From positions 1 to 64,000 of the forward strand of contig PBFJ01000041.1 in assembly GCA_002718715.1 (NCBI GenBank): a stretch of DNA of 64,000 nucleotides, given 5' to 3'. Position numbers and translations under genes: made by a program. The notes beneath the pieces were generated by a model. That model was not told where the DNA came from, searched no databases, and was given only the letters and a program-made list of their open reading frames with translations. The stretch is from a bacterium. GTDB taxonomy: Bacteria; Patescibacteriota; Gracilibacteria; UBA1369; GCA-2718715. This document shows positions 18,821 through 27,106 of this stretch, piece after piece. Position 1 is the stretch's first letter. Every line of letters begins with the position of its first letter.

Positions 18821-20278
18821 ATGGGATTAGCAAAAAGGATTATTGCCAGATTAGATATAAAAGGAAAGAAATTAATTAAGGGTATAAGGTTCGAGGGATT
18901 AAGAGTAATAGGTGACGCTATAGATTTTGCAGAAAAATATTACTTAAATGGCGTAGATGAGATTTTATATATAGATGCAGTAGCAAGCTTATATGGAAGA
19001 AATAGCCTCTATGAAATTCTATCAGAGACCTCTAAAAGGATATTTGTCCCTATTACTGCGGGAGGTGGAATTAGATCAATCGAGGATGCAAAAGCATTAA
19101 TTTCTAATGGAGCTGACAAAGTTGCTATAAATACAGGATTAGTTGAAGATATAGGATTGGCTAATAGATTAGTTAAAGTATTTGGAAGTCAATGTATTGT
19201 CGCATCAATTCAGGCTAAAAAGAATCCTAATTTAGGATGGGAGGTAATGAAAGCTTCAGGTAGAGAAAGAACAGGTATAGCGGTAAATGATTGGATAAAT
19301 GTAATTCAACAAGAAGGAGTTGGGGAAATATTGATAACTTCAGTAGATAATGATGGTTTAAGTAAAGGTATTGATAAAGATTTAATAGAGATGAGTTCAA
19401 AAATTTGTAAAATTCCTCTTATTGTTGGAGGTGGTTTTGGGGATGAAAATGAAATATATAGTTCTATCAAAAAACCAAAAATTTCAGGCGTGTCTATTGG
19501 CGCTTCATTTCATAAAAATAAATTATTAATAAAAACCTTAAAAGATAAGATTAATTTAAATGACTCAAATTTAATAAGAGTTATTAATAGTGAAATTGAT
19601 TTTGGAACAAAAAATATAAATAAAAATATTTATGATTTATTTAGAAAGAAGAATCTTTTGATAGTTGATTATGGTTTAGGCAATCATCACAGTTTATTTA
19701 ATTCTCTAGAAAAACTTGATTATAAAGTGGAGATATCTTCTTCAATAAAAAAAATAAAAGAAGCAGATCTTATATTTCTTCCTGGAGTAGGTTCTTTCTC
19801 AGAAGGTATTAAAAATTTAAAGAATAAAGGTATTTATAATTTATTGATTGAAAGTGTTAATTTAGGCAAGCCAATAATTGGAATATGTTTAGGAATGCAA
19901 ATGATGCTGGATAAAGGTTATGAAGATGGGATTAATAAAGGGTTGGGTTTAATAAAGGGTGAAGTTCAATATATGGGAAAAATTCATTCAGAAAAAAAAA
20001 TGTTAATTCCACATATTGGATGGAATTATATAAAAAGTAATCAGGAAGATCTTAACTTTAAAGAATTAAATTCAATGCAATATTTTGTGCATAGTTTCAA
20101 TGCAATATCAGTCCCAGCTGAAAATAAATTATTTAGTTTTAATTATTATCAAAGAGACTGGATTGCTTCAATTATCCATGAAAATATAATTGGATTTCAG
20201 TTCCATCCTGAAAGAAGTGGAATTCATGGCTTAAGATTATTAGATTATTTTGTAGAGTTTTTATTAAAACAAAAGTAA
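18821..20278 (+). CDS. HisF-HisH fusion, glutaminase-synthase partner of the sugar amidotransferase
   Basis: A single 485-residue chain holds a HisF-type barrel (about 1-250) and a HisH-type class I glutaminase (about 279-485), joined by a short lysine/asparagine-rich linker. HisF residues D12 (LDIKGK) and D176 (TSVDNDG) are kept, but the position of the general-acid Asp130 is Q131 (SIQAKK). The glutaminase triad is intact: C356 in GICLGMQ, H462 and E464 in FHPERSG. Histidine-pathway HisH and HisF are usually separate; the eukaryotic fusion has HisH first, the opposite order. A TTG-started frame from 18803 overlaps ptmG, but the ATG at 18821 gives the classic HisF N-terminus. Context says it makes ammonia for the amidotransferase, not imidazole glycerol phosphate. 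Confidence 0.9.
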   Translation: MGLAKRIIARLDIKGKKLIKGIRFEGLRVIGDAIDFAEKYYLNGVDEILYIDAVASLYGRNSLYEILSETSKRIFVPITAGGGIRSIEDAKALISNGADKVAINTGLVEDIGLANRLVKVFGSQCIVASIQAKKNPNLGWEVMKASGRERTGIAVNDWINVIQQEGVGEILITSVDNDGLSKGIDKDLIEMSSKICKIPLIVGGGFGDENEIYSSIKKPKISGVSIGASFHKNKLLIKTLKDKINLNDSNLIRVINSEIDFGTKNINKNIYDLFRKKNLLIVDYGLGNHHSLFNSLEKLDYKVEISSSIKKIKEADLIFLPGVGSFSEGIKNLKNKGIYNLLIESVNLGKPIIGICLGMQMMLDKGYEDGINKGLGLIKGEVQYMGKIHSEKKMLIPHIGWNYIKSNQEDLNFKELNSMQYFVHSFNAISVPAENKLFSFNYYQRDWIASIIHENIIGFQFHPERSGIHGLRLLDYFVEFLLKQK

Positions 20279-20379
20279 ATAATTATCATTAAAACTCAAA
20301 AAAGGTATCTCATAAATAATAAAAATAGATTTAAAACATAAGTTTTCTTTAAAAAATTAAAAAAAATAAAAAATTTACG

Positions 20380-20414
20380 TTTTAAAATTGTAGCTTAAAT
20401 CAATTTAAAATTTT
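20380..20414. terminator. Hairpin between convergent genes
   Basis: Left arm 20380-20390 and right arm 20401-20411 form about nine base pairs around one A-A mismatch with a 10-base loop. It lies between the HisF-HisH gene and the convergent PhyH-like gene and is flanked by A/T runs, so it could work on either strand. The stem is AT-rich, so strength is uncertain. Confidence 0.35.
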
Positions 20415-20418
20415 AATA

Positions 20419-21417
20419 TTACTTTTGAAAAATTGTATTGGATAAAGAATCAATTTCCCAACCATTTTTCTTTAAGAGATTATAATCTTTACCTGACTTT
20501 AAACTCTTGATTTTTAAAATCCTTCTTAAACATGTACGATAATCTAATGAGTTAGTAAATCTTTGGAAAATACTTGATCTTTTGTGAAGAGGTATTTCAT
20601 TTAAATCTCTATTATTTGATGAATTAAAATTAAATTTTAACTCATATTTCTCATGCAAAATATCAATTATCGAAAAATCTTGGAATTTATTTTTCTTTAG
20701 ATCAGATTTATTTGATTTGTGAAACTTCATATGAAAATCAAGTCTATCTTTAAAATTAGAACCTTGATGTAATAAGAGTGGATCAAAAAATAAAGCAGTA
20801 CCAATTTTCCCATCAATGACATCATATGATTCTTTAATAGGAGAAAGGGGAAAAGGAAATGTCCTTATTAAATTATCAATTTTTTTTGATGCTATTAATG
20901 ATTTATGCCCATTATATTCATATTCTTTTTTTAAAATACGAAAGCCTTTTTGAGGAAGTAGGTAAATACCAACCAAAACAACATTTCGTTGATCCGAATC
21001 TAATTGAATATTTTTTAAATCACTTTCATAATCTCTATGCCAATTGCCTCTATAATTGAAATTACCCATACAAAATAGTCTTGCTAAATCACAACATGGA
21101 TTATCCCAATCCATCAAGGCTCTGACTAAAGATCCAATCTTAGCTTCTACAAAAAAATCTTTTATATTTTCATTACAAATATTTTGATTAAAGGGAAGTT
21201 CAATTGCTGCAAGGTTATTTGTAAATAAATGATCATAATATATTCTTCTAGGTTTAAAGTCGTCTCTTATTGAGACATGCTTCATTATCTTTAATCCACT
21301 AATTGCATTATTTAAAGATTCTTTAGGTAATTTAAGATCAATTAAAGTCCAGCCTTTTTTTTTGAATTGAAGTTTATTCTCTTGAGATATTCTTGAATCA
21401 ATGAAATTACTATCCAT
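20419..21417 (-). CDS. PhyH-like Fe(II)/2-oxoglutarate dioxygenase
   Basis: This 332-residue protein shows the facial triad expected of phytanoyl-CoA dioxygenase-type oxygenases: H127 and D129 in NWHRDYESD, and H217 in LLLHQGSN with an arginine (R225) a few residues later that can bind 2-oxoglutarate. The strand before it, IGTALFFDP, matches the cupin core. Such enzymes hydroxylate small molecules or sugars; the substrate cannot be told. The C-terminal 90 residues are basic and unassigned. It is the distal gene of a minus-strand group (23736 to 20419) with 86 bp separating it from the next. It converges on the legionaminate genes and could modify a nonulosonic or deoxy sugar. Confidence 0.7.
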   Translation of the reverse strand: MDSNFIDSRISQENKLQFKKKGWTLIDLKLPKESLNNAISGLKIMKHVSIRDDFKPRRIYYDHLFTNNLAAIELPFNQNICNENIKDFFVEAKIGSLVRALMDWDNPCCDLARLFCMGNFNYRGNWHRDYESDLKNIQLDSDQRNVVLVGIYLLPQKGFRILKKEYEYNGHKSLIASKKIDNLIRTFPFPLSPIKESYDVIDGKIGTALFFDPLLLHQGSNFKDRLDFHMKFHKSNKSDLKKNKFQDFSIIDILHEKYELKFNFNSSNNRDLNEIPLHKRSSIFQRFTNSLDYRTCLRRILKIKSLKSGKDYNLLKKNGWEIDSLSNTIFQK

Positions 21418-21503
21418 TAATAATTTTTATAATATTCTCTAATATTGATCATACAGCAAATTAACTCTAGTAAAATTGGTTATTCTTTTTTTGCTAATAT
21501 TGT

Positions 21504-22481
21504 TTATCCAAAAAAGTTGTTTGCGATTTCCCTGAAATTTTTATATTTGTAAATCAGATTCTTAATTTTATGTAAAATAAGTTTTGGTTTTAGTAAATAT
21601 TGTTTAGTAGAATAAATACCACCATATTGGTCAAAATTCTTAAAATAAAAAATTTTCTTTTTATATTCTAAATCTAAGGATTTTCCTAAATCATATCTTT
21701 TTATATTTTTTTGAAGATTAAAAAAAACTTCATTGAAATTCTCATATTGTTGCATAGAAGAAAAATTAGTTATTCCTCTTGAAAATTTATTAATATTAAT
21801 ATTATTTAAAAAATAAACTATATTTTTATTTAAGAAATCTGCATTAAAAGTCCTAGGGAAGTTTTTATTTTGAATCCCTTTACCAAGAATTCCAATAAAA
21901 ATAATATTGGTACGATTCTTAGAAAACTCCTGTAAATCAGAATCCATGAAACTCCTGTTAAGATAATTTTGGTAACTTGATACTCCAAATATCACTTCTC
22001 CTTCATAAAAGTTATTCAATATTTGAATTTTTTCTATATTGAAATTGTATATTGGATAAATTTCTAAAAATATCTTATTAATTCCAAATTCGAAGTTGAT
22101 TTTCCTAAAGAATTTTTGAGCATTTTTACTAATTAATTTGTTTAATGGGCAATAACAACAAATTTGGAGATTCCATTCTGAAGGGACAAAACCTAATCTT
22201 TCTCTTTGTTCTTTGATCTGAGAAAATAGAGACCTAAATCTCCTATGTTTTATGTCAGGATAGTTGAAGTAAATTTTAGAAATTATTTTTACTTGATTTT
22301 TTAGATTGCAAGATGCTTCTTTTATAACTTCAAGAGATTTATCGTAGTCATTACAAGTATGAATAAACAAACCATCTCTTATTTGTATTTCTCTAAGCTT
22401 AATGTTCTCATTATTAAGATCCATTAATCCTCCTGCAATTATATAGTCTTTTAAAAATAATTTATTCATTTTGTAGATCAA
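21504..22481 (-). CDS. Divergent aldo/keto-reductase-like protein
   Basis: This 325-residue protein has an order of elements that recalls aldo/keto reductases: an N-terminal IIAGGLMDL, ISKIYFNYPD, LQICCYCPLNKL (place of 'DyiDl~llHwP'), IFGVSSYQNYL (place of 'iGvSN'), and RGITNFSSMQQYENF near the C-terminus (place of the cofactor-binding 'G..s.eql.en'). The catalytic Asp/Tyr/Lys/His set is not clearly preserved, so it may be inactive as a reductase or belong elsewhere. An ATG at residue 5 is an alternative start. It lies between the PhyH-like gene and a GT2-like gene on the same strand. I consider the fold assignment tentative. Confidence 0.45.
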   Translation of the reverse strand: MIYKMNKLFLKDYIIAGGLMDLNNENIKLREIQIRDGLFIHTCNDYDKSLEVIKEASCNLKNQVKIISKIYFNYPDIKHRRFRSLFSQIKEQRERLGFVPSEWNLQICCYCPLNKLISKNAQKFFRKINFEFGINKIFLEIYPIYNFNIEKIQILNNFYEGEVIFGVSSYQNYLNRSFMDSDLQEFSKNRTNIIFIGILGKGIQNKNFPRTFNADFLNKNIVYFLNNININKFSRGITNFSSMQQYENFNEVFFNLQKNIKRYDLGKSLDLEYKKKIFYFKNFDQYGGIYSTKQYLLKPKLILHKIKNLIYKYKNFREIANNFFG

Positions 22482-22737
22482 GTTTTTTACTAATATTTCT
22501 TTTTGACAAGGATATCAATATTAAAATATAAATCATACAATTATTTATTAAATTAAGATAATTATAAAAAATAAATCATTTTTAATGGGTATCTCCTTAA
22601 GTAAAAATTTTTTCTTATTATTAATTTTTAAAAACCTTTACAGATTTTTATTGAAAAGGATTGAGTATCTTTTGAAATTCTATATTTATAGACAAAATAA
22701 TAATTTGATTTTCTTGCAATCTAATAATTAAAATTTA

Positions 22738-23736
22738 TTATTCTTTTGATGAGATACTTTTAAGGGTACTTTTGAAATCTCTATAATAAATAGATTTTCT
22801 AAATAATTTATTTTTAAAAGTATAGTAAATTCTTCTAAATAATTTATAAAAAACATCAAAAACTTTTAGTTTCTTTCTAAGATTAAAATAAGAGCTACTT
22901 TCGTACCCAGATAGGATTTTCTTTATGTATTTTTTAGAAAGTAATGAAGCATATTTTTTCTTTATCCCTTGATTTAATAAAGCCTTAGATAATGCATCTA
23001 TAAAGTCTGGTATCGCTTCAGCCAAATTATCATCAATTAAAGTACTTTCTAGGGTGGTATCCATTAAATATCTTGCTGGATGAACTTGTCTTATTAGATA
23101 GGGATGATTTAAAAATTTCCCCTTACCCCTAATAATTGTAAGATAATTTGTAAGTATTTCAGCTGCTGTTCTTGAGGGTAAATTACTTGAAACTTTATAA
23201 TCATCTTTAAGTTCTTTAGATCTATGTACACCAAATAAATTTACTAAATAGTTAGAGGATAATTTGTCTAATCTAGTGATTAAGTTTTTATCTTCAAAAG
23301 AAAGATTACCCCAATAGTTTGAAGCACTAATTTTAGCTTTTTTATTATTTAAAGATTTTCCATCAACAATAATAGCTTTTCCGTAAGCAACTCTAAAATC
23401 ATTATTTTTTTTTAGAAAATCTGCACATTTGATTAAACCTGAGGGAACAAAAAAGTCATCATCCCCGCTAAAAGCTGCAAAGGGTGTTTCTGTTTTGCCC
23501 ATTAAAAAAAAAATTGCTTCTCTATCAGAAAAATTAATTTTATGATAATAATTTATACTTAATTCTTTTGATAAGTAATTAATCCTTTCTAGAAAAGACC
23601 TCCCATTTTTTTTAGTTGAATCACAAATGTTAAAAACAAATTTTACTCTATTTCTGTAATAAAAATTTAAAGTTTCAAGAAGAATTTCCTGTCTGGATAA
23701 GGTAGGAATTAGAATGCTTATTTCGTTTTCTTTCAA
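22738..23736 (-). CDS. GT2-like glycosyltransferase (TIGR00180-type)
   Basis: This 332-residue protein starts with the GT-A fold signature ISILIPTLSRQEILLETL and contains FAAFSGDDDFFVPSGLI near residue 90, whose DDD is the metal/nucleotide-binding motif. This 'SGDDDF' form is typical of a small GT2-like family (TIGR00180) found in capsule and O-antigen loci. The C-terminal third is rich in lysine, arginine and aromatic residues and may dock to the membrane. It is the first gene of a three-gene minus-strand group; a TATAAT (read on the minus strand, 23764-23759) lies 23 bases upstream of the ATG. The donor sugar is unknown. Confidence 0.78.
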   Translation of the reverse strand: MKENEISILIPTLSRQEILLETLNFYYRNRVKFVFNICDSTKKNGRSFLERINYLSKELSINYYHKINFSDREAIFFLMGKTETPFAAFSGDDDFFVPSGLIKCADFLKKNNDFRVAYGKAIIVDGKSLNNKKAKISASNYWGNLSFEDKNLITRLDKLSSNYLVNLFGVHRSKELKDDYKVSSNLPSRTAAEILTNYLTIIRGKGKFLNHPYLIRQVHPARYLMDTTLESTLIDDNLAEAIPDFIDALSKALLNQGIKKKYASLLSKKYIKKILSGYESSSYFNLRKKLKVFDVFYKLFRRIYYTFKNKLFRKSIYYRDFKSTLKSISSKE

Positions 23737-23758
23737 TTTTATTTATTAAATTAACTTT

Positions 23759-23764
23759 ATTATA
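23759..23764 (-). promoter_or_regulatory. Candidate -10 box upstream of the GT2-like gene
   Basis: The minus strand reads TATAAT here, 23 bases before the ATG at 23736, in the 269-bp gap between divergent genes. No convincing -35 element is visible. Confidence 0.3.
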
Positions 23765-24005
23765 TCTTTAATGACTACTTTTTAAAAATTATTAATTTTT
23801 AAATTTTATTTAATAAATAAACAAATGAATTTATCATTTTTATTCTTGATTTAATGCTAATTCCCAATATTTAATAAATTTTTTTATTACGACATATTGT
23901 TGTATATTTGTAAAAGGTTTCAAAAGTAACAATTTAATATGATTTTAAGATAAACCTATTCAAATTCAAAAGTAAATCTATCTTCTAACTGATCAGTATT
24001 AATTC

Positions 24006-25895
24006 ATGCTATTTATTTTAATCCTTTTAGTATTTACTTATGCAATAAAAGTATTCATCGATACCCGTGGAATTACATTTTATTCTCCTAAATTAAATAC
24101 CGATAATGAAAAGATGTTAGCTTTAGCCTCTCAATTAGGCAAAGAGGGTTTATTAAGGTGGCCAGGTTCTATTCATAATTTAAACAATGGTAAAGGTAGA
24201 GCAGAACTACGGGAATTTTGGATTTTTTTCATGGCGTTTGTTCAAAAAATGTTCCCAAGGGAAAAAAGAATTAAAGAACATGTGAATATAACCTTGTCGA
24301 TTATTTCGCACGGCTTTTCTACACTTCTGATTTATGGTATTTCAAATTACTTTCTTCCAAGTTATTATGCATTTTTAATATCAACAATATATTTATTTTC
24401 TACTTGGTGCACTGAAGTTGTTTTATATCTTGGACATATAATTTACTCGCAATTTTGGTTTTTATGCTCGCTTGGTTTAATTATTTTTGCCTATATCAAT
24501 CAAAATATTAGTATTTCATTTTTGTTATGTATATTTTTTGCTGGTTTTCTATCTTCAATATGTTTTACATCCTCAAGTGCATCTAGAAAATTTCCACCGA
24601 TATTGATACTAAGCCAGATTTTTATTTGTATAAATATATTTTCTGATTCTCCAGAAAAATCTCTATTAATAACATTATTATTTATTACCGCAATATTGAT
24701 TCTTGCAAAAATATTTTTGACAAAAACTTATAAATTGATTAACAAATTTATAATTTCTAAAATAAATAATAATTCTGTAGAAAGTGAGAGAAACACATTT
24801 TTAGTATTTAACTTCTTATCTCCAGTGATAATTTTTTCCCTTATTATCGTTTTTCCTGCTTTTATAGTTAATCAACTTACATCTTATTTACAAACACAAT
24901 TAGTTTTTTCTGTAGGTATTTTTAGTGGATTTTTTCTTGTCCTTATGCCAAATCCTATTAAAAATCTAAAGCGCTACATGACATTTCTAGATATTGGTTC
25001 ATGGGCTTCGCATTTTTTAGCTTATCCAGATCAAAAAAAAGTTTTTGGAAAAACATTACCTCGTAATTTTAGAGGAGCTGGGTTAAGGTGGCTTCCACCA
25101 TTTTTTTGGAGCTTGATGCCAATAGAATTATTTTTATTTTTTTTGACGTTAATCTCAATGGTTTATTGCTACTTTCAAGGAGAAACGAGCTTTTTAAGTA
25201 TTTTCCTTATTTTATTAATTGGAATCATGCCAACTCTTATTGTGGAAATTACAAATGGATTACAGGTTGGCAAATCCTACTTATCTAGTTTAACTGGTCT
25301 TTTAATAACTATAGTTTTGGGGTTTAGGTTTTTTCAAATAACCTTTAATCAAGCTACGCCTTATATCTTTACTTTATTAGCTTTTTTTCAATTATTCAGA
25401 CTAATAAGTAATTATAAGAAAGATCTTCTTCCTTGTAGAATGGGACCTGCTTGGTTAAGACAGTTTTTATTAAAAAATAATCTAAATAATATTTATACAT
25501 ACGACACTTCTTATAATAATTGCTTTGTAAGAACATTAATGTATGGATTTGAATCTGAATTGAAGGTTAACTTTGTAAAAAAAATTGATGAGTGTCCTGA
25601 AGGATCAATATTTGTAGTTCCTCCTACTTCATCAAAGTCAGTTTCAATGGAAACCGAATCTGAGGCAATAATAAATGGTAATTTTCGCGATGATCCAACG
25701 TTGAATACTTTACTTGATAATAATTCTATTGAAAATTATGCTATCGCAAAATTTAAAACACTTGGCAGTAGTAAATACTATGTTAATGAAAGTGAGGTTA
25801 CAAGTTATAGATACCACATACTAAATCAAATAAAGGATCATGATAGAGTATTATCTTGTGGCTGGGTACTTGATCTAAAATTATTAAAAATGTGA
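24006..25895 (+). CDS. Large polytopic membrane protein, possible GT-C glycosyltransferase
   Basis: This 629-residue protein starts with a transmembrane helix (residues 1-17), has a loop with acidic residues (GRAELREFW), and then about ten further hydrophobic segments to residue 470. A soluble domain of about 155 residues follows (from RMGPAWLRQF), which would face the periplasm or cytoplasm depending on span count. One helix set with a long first extracytoplasmic loop followed by a C-terminal soluble domain fits GT-C enzymes that use polyprenyl-phosphate sugars, but I see no diagnostic motif. Its stop TGA overlaps the ATG of the methyltransferase by one base, so they are co-translated. Function unknown. 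Confidence 0.55.
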   Translation: MLFILILLVFTYAIKVFIDTRGITFYSPKLNTDNEKMLALASQLGKEGLLRWPGSIHNLNNGKGRAELREFWIFFMAFVQKMFPREKRIKEHVNITLSIISHGFSTLLIYGISNYFLPSYYAFLISTIYLFSTWCTEVVLYLGHIIYSQFWFLCSLGLIIFAYINQNISISFLLCIFFAGFLSSICFTSSSASRKFPPILILSQIFICINIFSDSPEKSLLITLLFITAILILAKIFLTKTYKLINKFIISKINNNSVESERNTFLVFNFLSPVIIFSLIIVFPAFIVNQLTSYLQTQLVFSVGIFSGFFLVLMPNPIKNLKRYMTFLDIGSWASHFLAYPDQKKVFGKTLPRNFRGAGLRWLPPFFWSLMPIELFLFFLTLISMVYCYFQGETSFLSIFLILLIGIMPTLIVEITNGLQVGKSYLSSLTGLLITIVLGFRFFQITFNQATPYIFTLLAFFQLFRLISNYKKDLLPCRMGPAWLRQFLLKNNLNNIYTYDTSYNNCFVRTLMYGFESELKVNFVKKIDECPEGSIFVVPPTSSKSVSMETESEAIINGNFRDDPTLNTLLDNNSIENYAIAKFKTLGSSKYYVNESEVTSYRYHILNQIKDHDRVLSCGWVLDLKLLKM

Positions 25896-27106
25896 TGAAA
25901 TGCAGATGCTGTGGATCTGAAAAACTTGATTTAGTACTAGACCTAGGTGACCAACCTTGGGGAAACAATTTTATTTCAATTGAAAGTGAAGAGAAAGCTA
26001 AAGATTATCCTTTAAAACTTTTTTTTTGCTGTATTTGCAAGATGTTACAGCTTGATTATGCAATACCTAAGGAAGAAATGTTCGTTAAACATACCTATTT
26101 ATCTGGAACAACAAGTTCTTTGAGAAAACACTTTTTAGAAGTAACAAATTATGCTTTAACTCAAATAAACTTAGAAAAAAATAACTACATATTAGATATA
26201 GGAGGTAACGATGGAACTTTCTTGGAACACTTTAAAGAAATGGGCCAATCAGTCCTTAATGTTGATTCAGGATTATTGCAAGCAGAAAAGTGTAAAGAAA
26301 AAGGTATTCCTTGCCTAAATAACTTTTTTAATCAAGAATTGGCAGATGAAATTCTATCTGATTATGGATATGCGTCTGTAATTCATGGTTCAGGAATTTT
26401 TTTCCATCTTGAGGAACTTCATAGTGTTTTTTCATGTGTAAGAAAATTACTAGATCCTAAAGATGGCTTATTAATAGCTGAATTTATTTATTTACCGGAC
26501 ATGATAGAAAATGTTGCATATGATCAGATCTATCATGAACATTTATTGTATTACTCTCTTTCAACTTTTCAAAATCTTCTTGATTTATATGAATTAGAAA
26601 TAGTTGATGCGATACGCAAACCGATCCATGGAGGCAGCTGTATAGCCTTTGTAAGGCATAAGGGTAAATTTGCAAAATCAAAACAACTCAACGAACTATT
26701 AAAGTATGAAGAAGAAAAAAGATTTAATTCGATTGATATATACCTAGATTTTGCGAAAAAGGTAAAACATAATAGAGAAATTTTAAAAAATATTTTATCT
26801 GATATCAGAAGCCAAGGTAAAACAATAATTGCTTTAGGAGCGCCCGTAAAAGGAAGTACCCTAATTAATTATTGTAATTTAACCACCAATGAGATTGATT
26901 GCGGTGTGGAGATAAACCCCCATAAGTGCGGTACATATTATCCTGGCACTTCAATACCCGTTTTCCATCAGGACGATGTTGCACCTCCAGATTATTTTCT
27001 ACTGTTATCTTGGAATTTTAAAGCTGAAATTTTATCAAAAATCAAACCTATTCTGGATAATGGAACGAAGATTATTGTGCCAATTCCTTATCCACAAGTT
27101 TTATAG
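25895..27106 (+). CDS. SAM-dependent sugar C-methyltransferase (TylC3/NovU-type)
   Basis: This 403-residue protein has the three-part layout of NDP-hexose C-methyltransferases: an N-terminal zinc site (C2-R-C4-C5 with a second pair in FCCICKM), a SAM-binding Rossmann domain with ILDIGGNDGTFLEHF near residue 105, and a C-terminal domain with ALGAPVKGSTLINYC. HEHLLYYSL holds the His-Glu-His used by such enzymes to form the enolate at a carbon next to a keto group. The product would be a methyl-branched sugar. A GTG at 25892 is open in frame, but the ATG at 25895 is preferred; it overlaps the preceding stop. The SDR gene follows with a one-base overlap. Confidence 0.88.
   Translation: MKCRCCGSEKLDLVLDLGDQPWGNNFISIESEEKAKDYPLKLFFCCICKMLQLDYAIPKEEMFVKHTYLSGTTSSLRKHFLEVTNYALTQINLEKNNYILDIGGNDGTFLEHFKEMGQSVLNVDSGLLQAEKCKEKGIPCLNNFFNQELADEILSDYGYASVIHGSGIFFHLEELHSVFSCVRKLLDPKDGLLIAEFIYLPDMIENVAYDQIYHEHLLYYSLSTFQNLLDLYELEIVDAIRKPIHGGSCIAFVRHKGKFAKSKQLNELLKYEEEKRFNSIDIYLDFAKKVKHNREILKNILSDIRSQGKTIIALGAPVKGSTLINYCNLTTNEIDCGVEINPHKCGTYYPGTSIPVFHQDDVAPPDYFLLLSWNFKAEILSKIKPILDNGTKIIVPIPYPQVL

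Noticed and set aside
18821-20278. Histidine-biosynthesis hisF and hisH
   Set aside because: The genes are fused, Q131 replaces the HisF general-acid Asp, and a sugar amidotransferase lies 4 bases upstream, so a sugar role is favoured.
22482-24005. Poly-A/T tracts as repeats or origin-like DNA
   Set aside because: They match the general AT-richness of the window; no repeated unit or DnaA-box cluster was seen.
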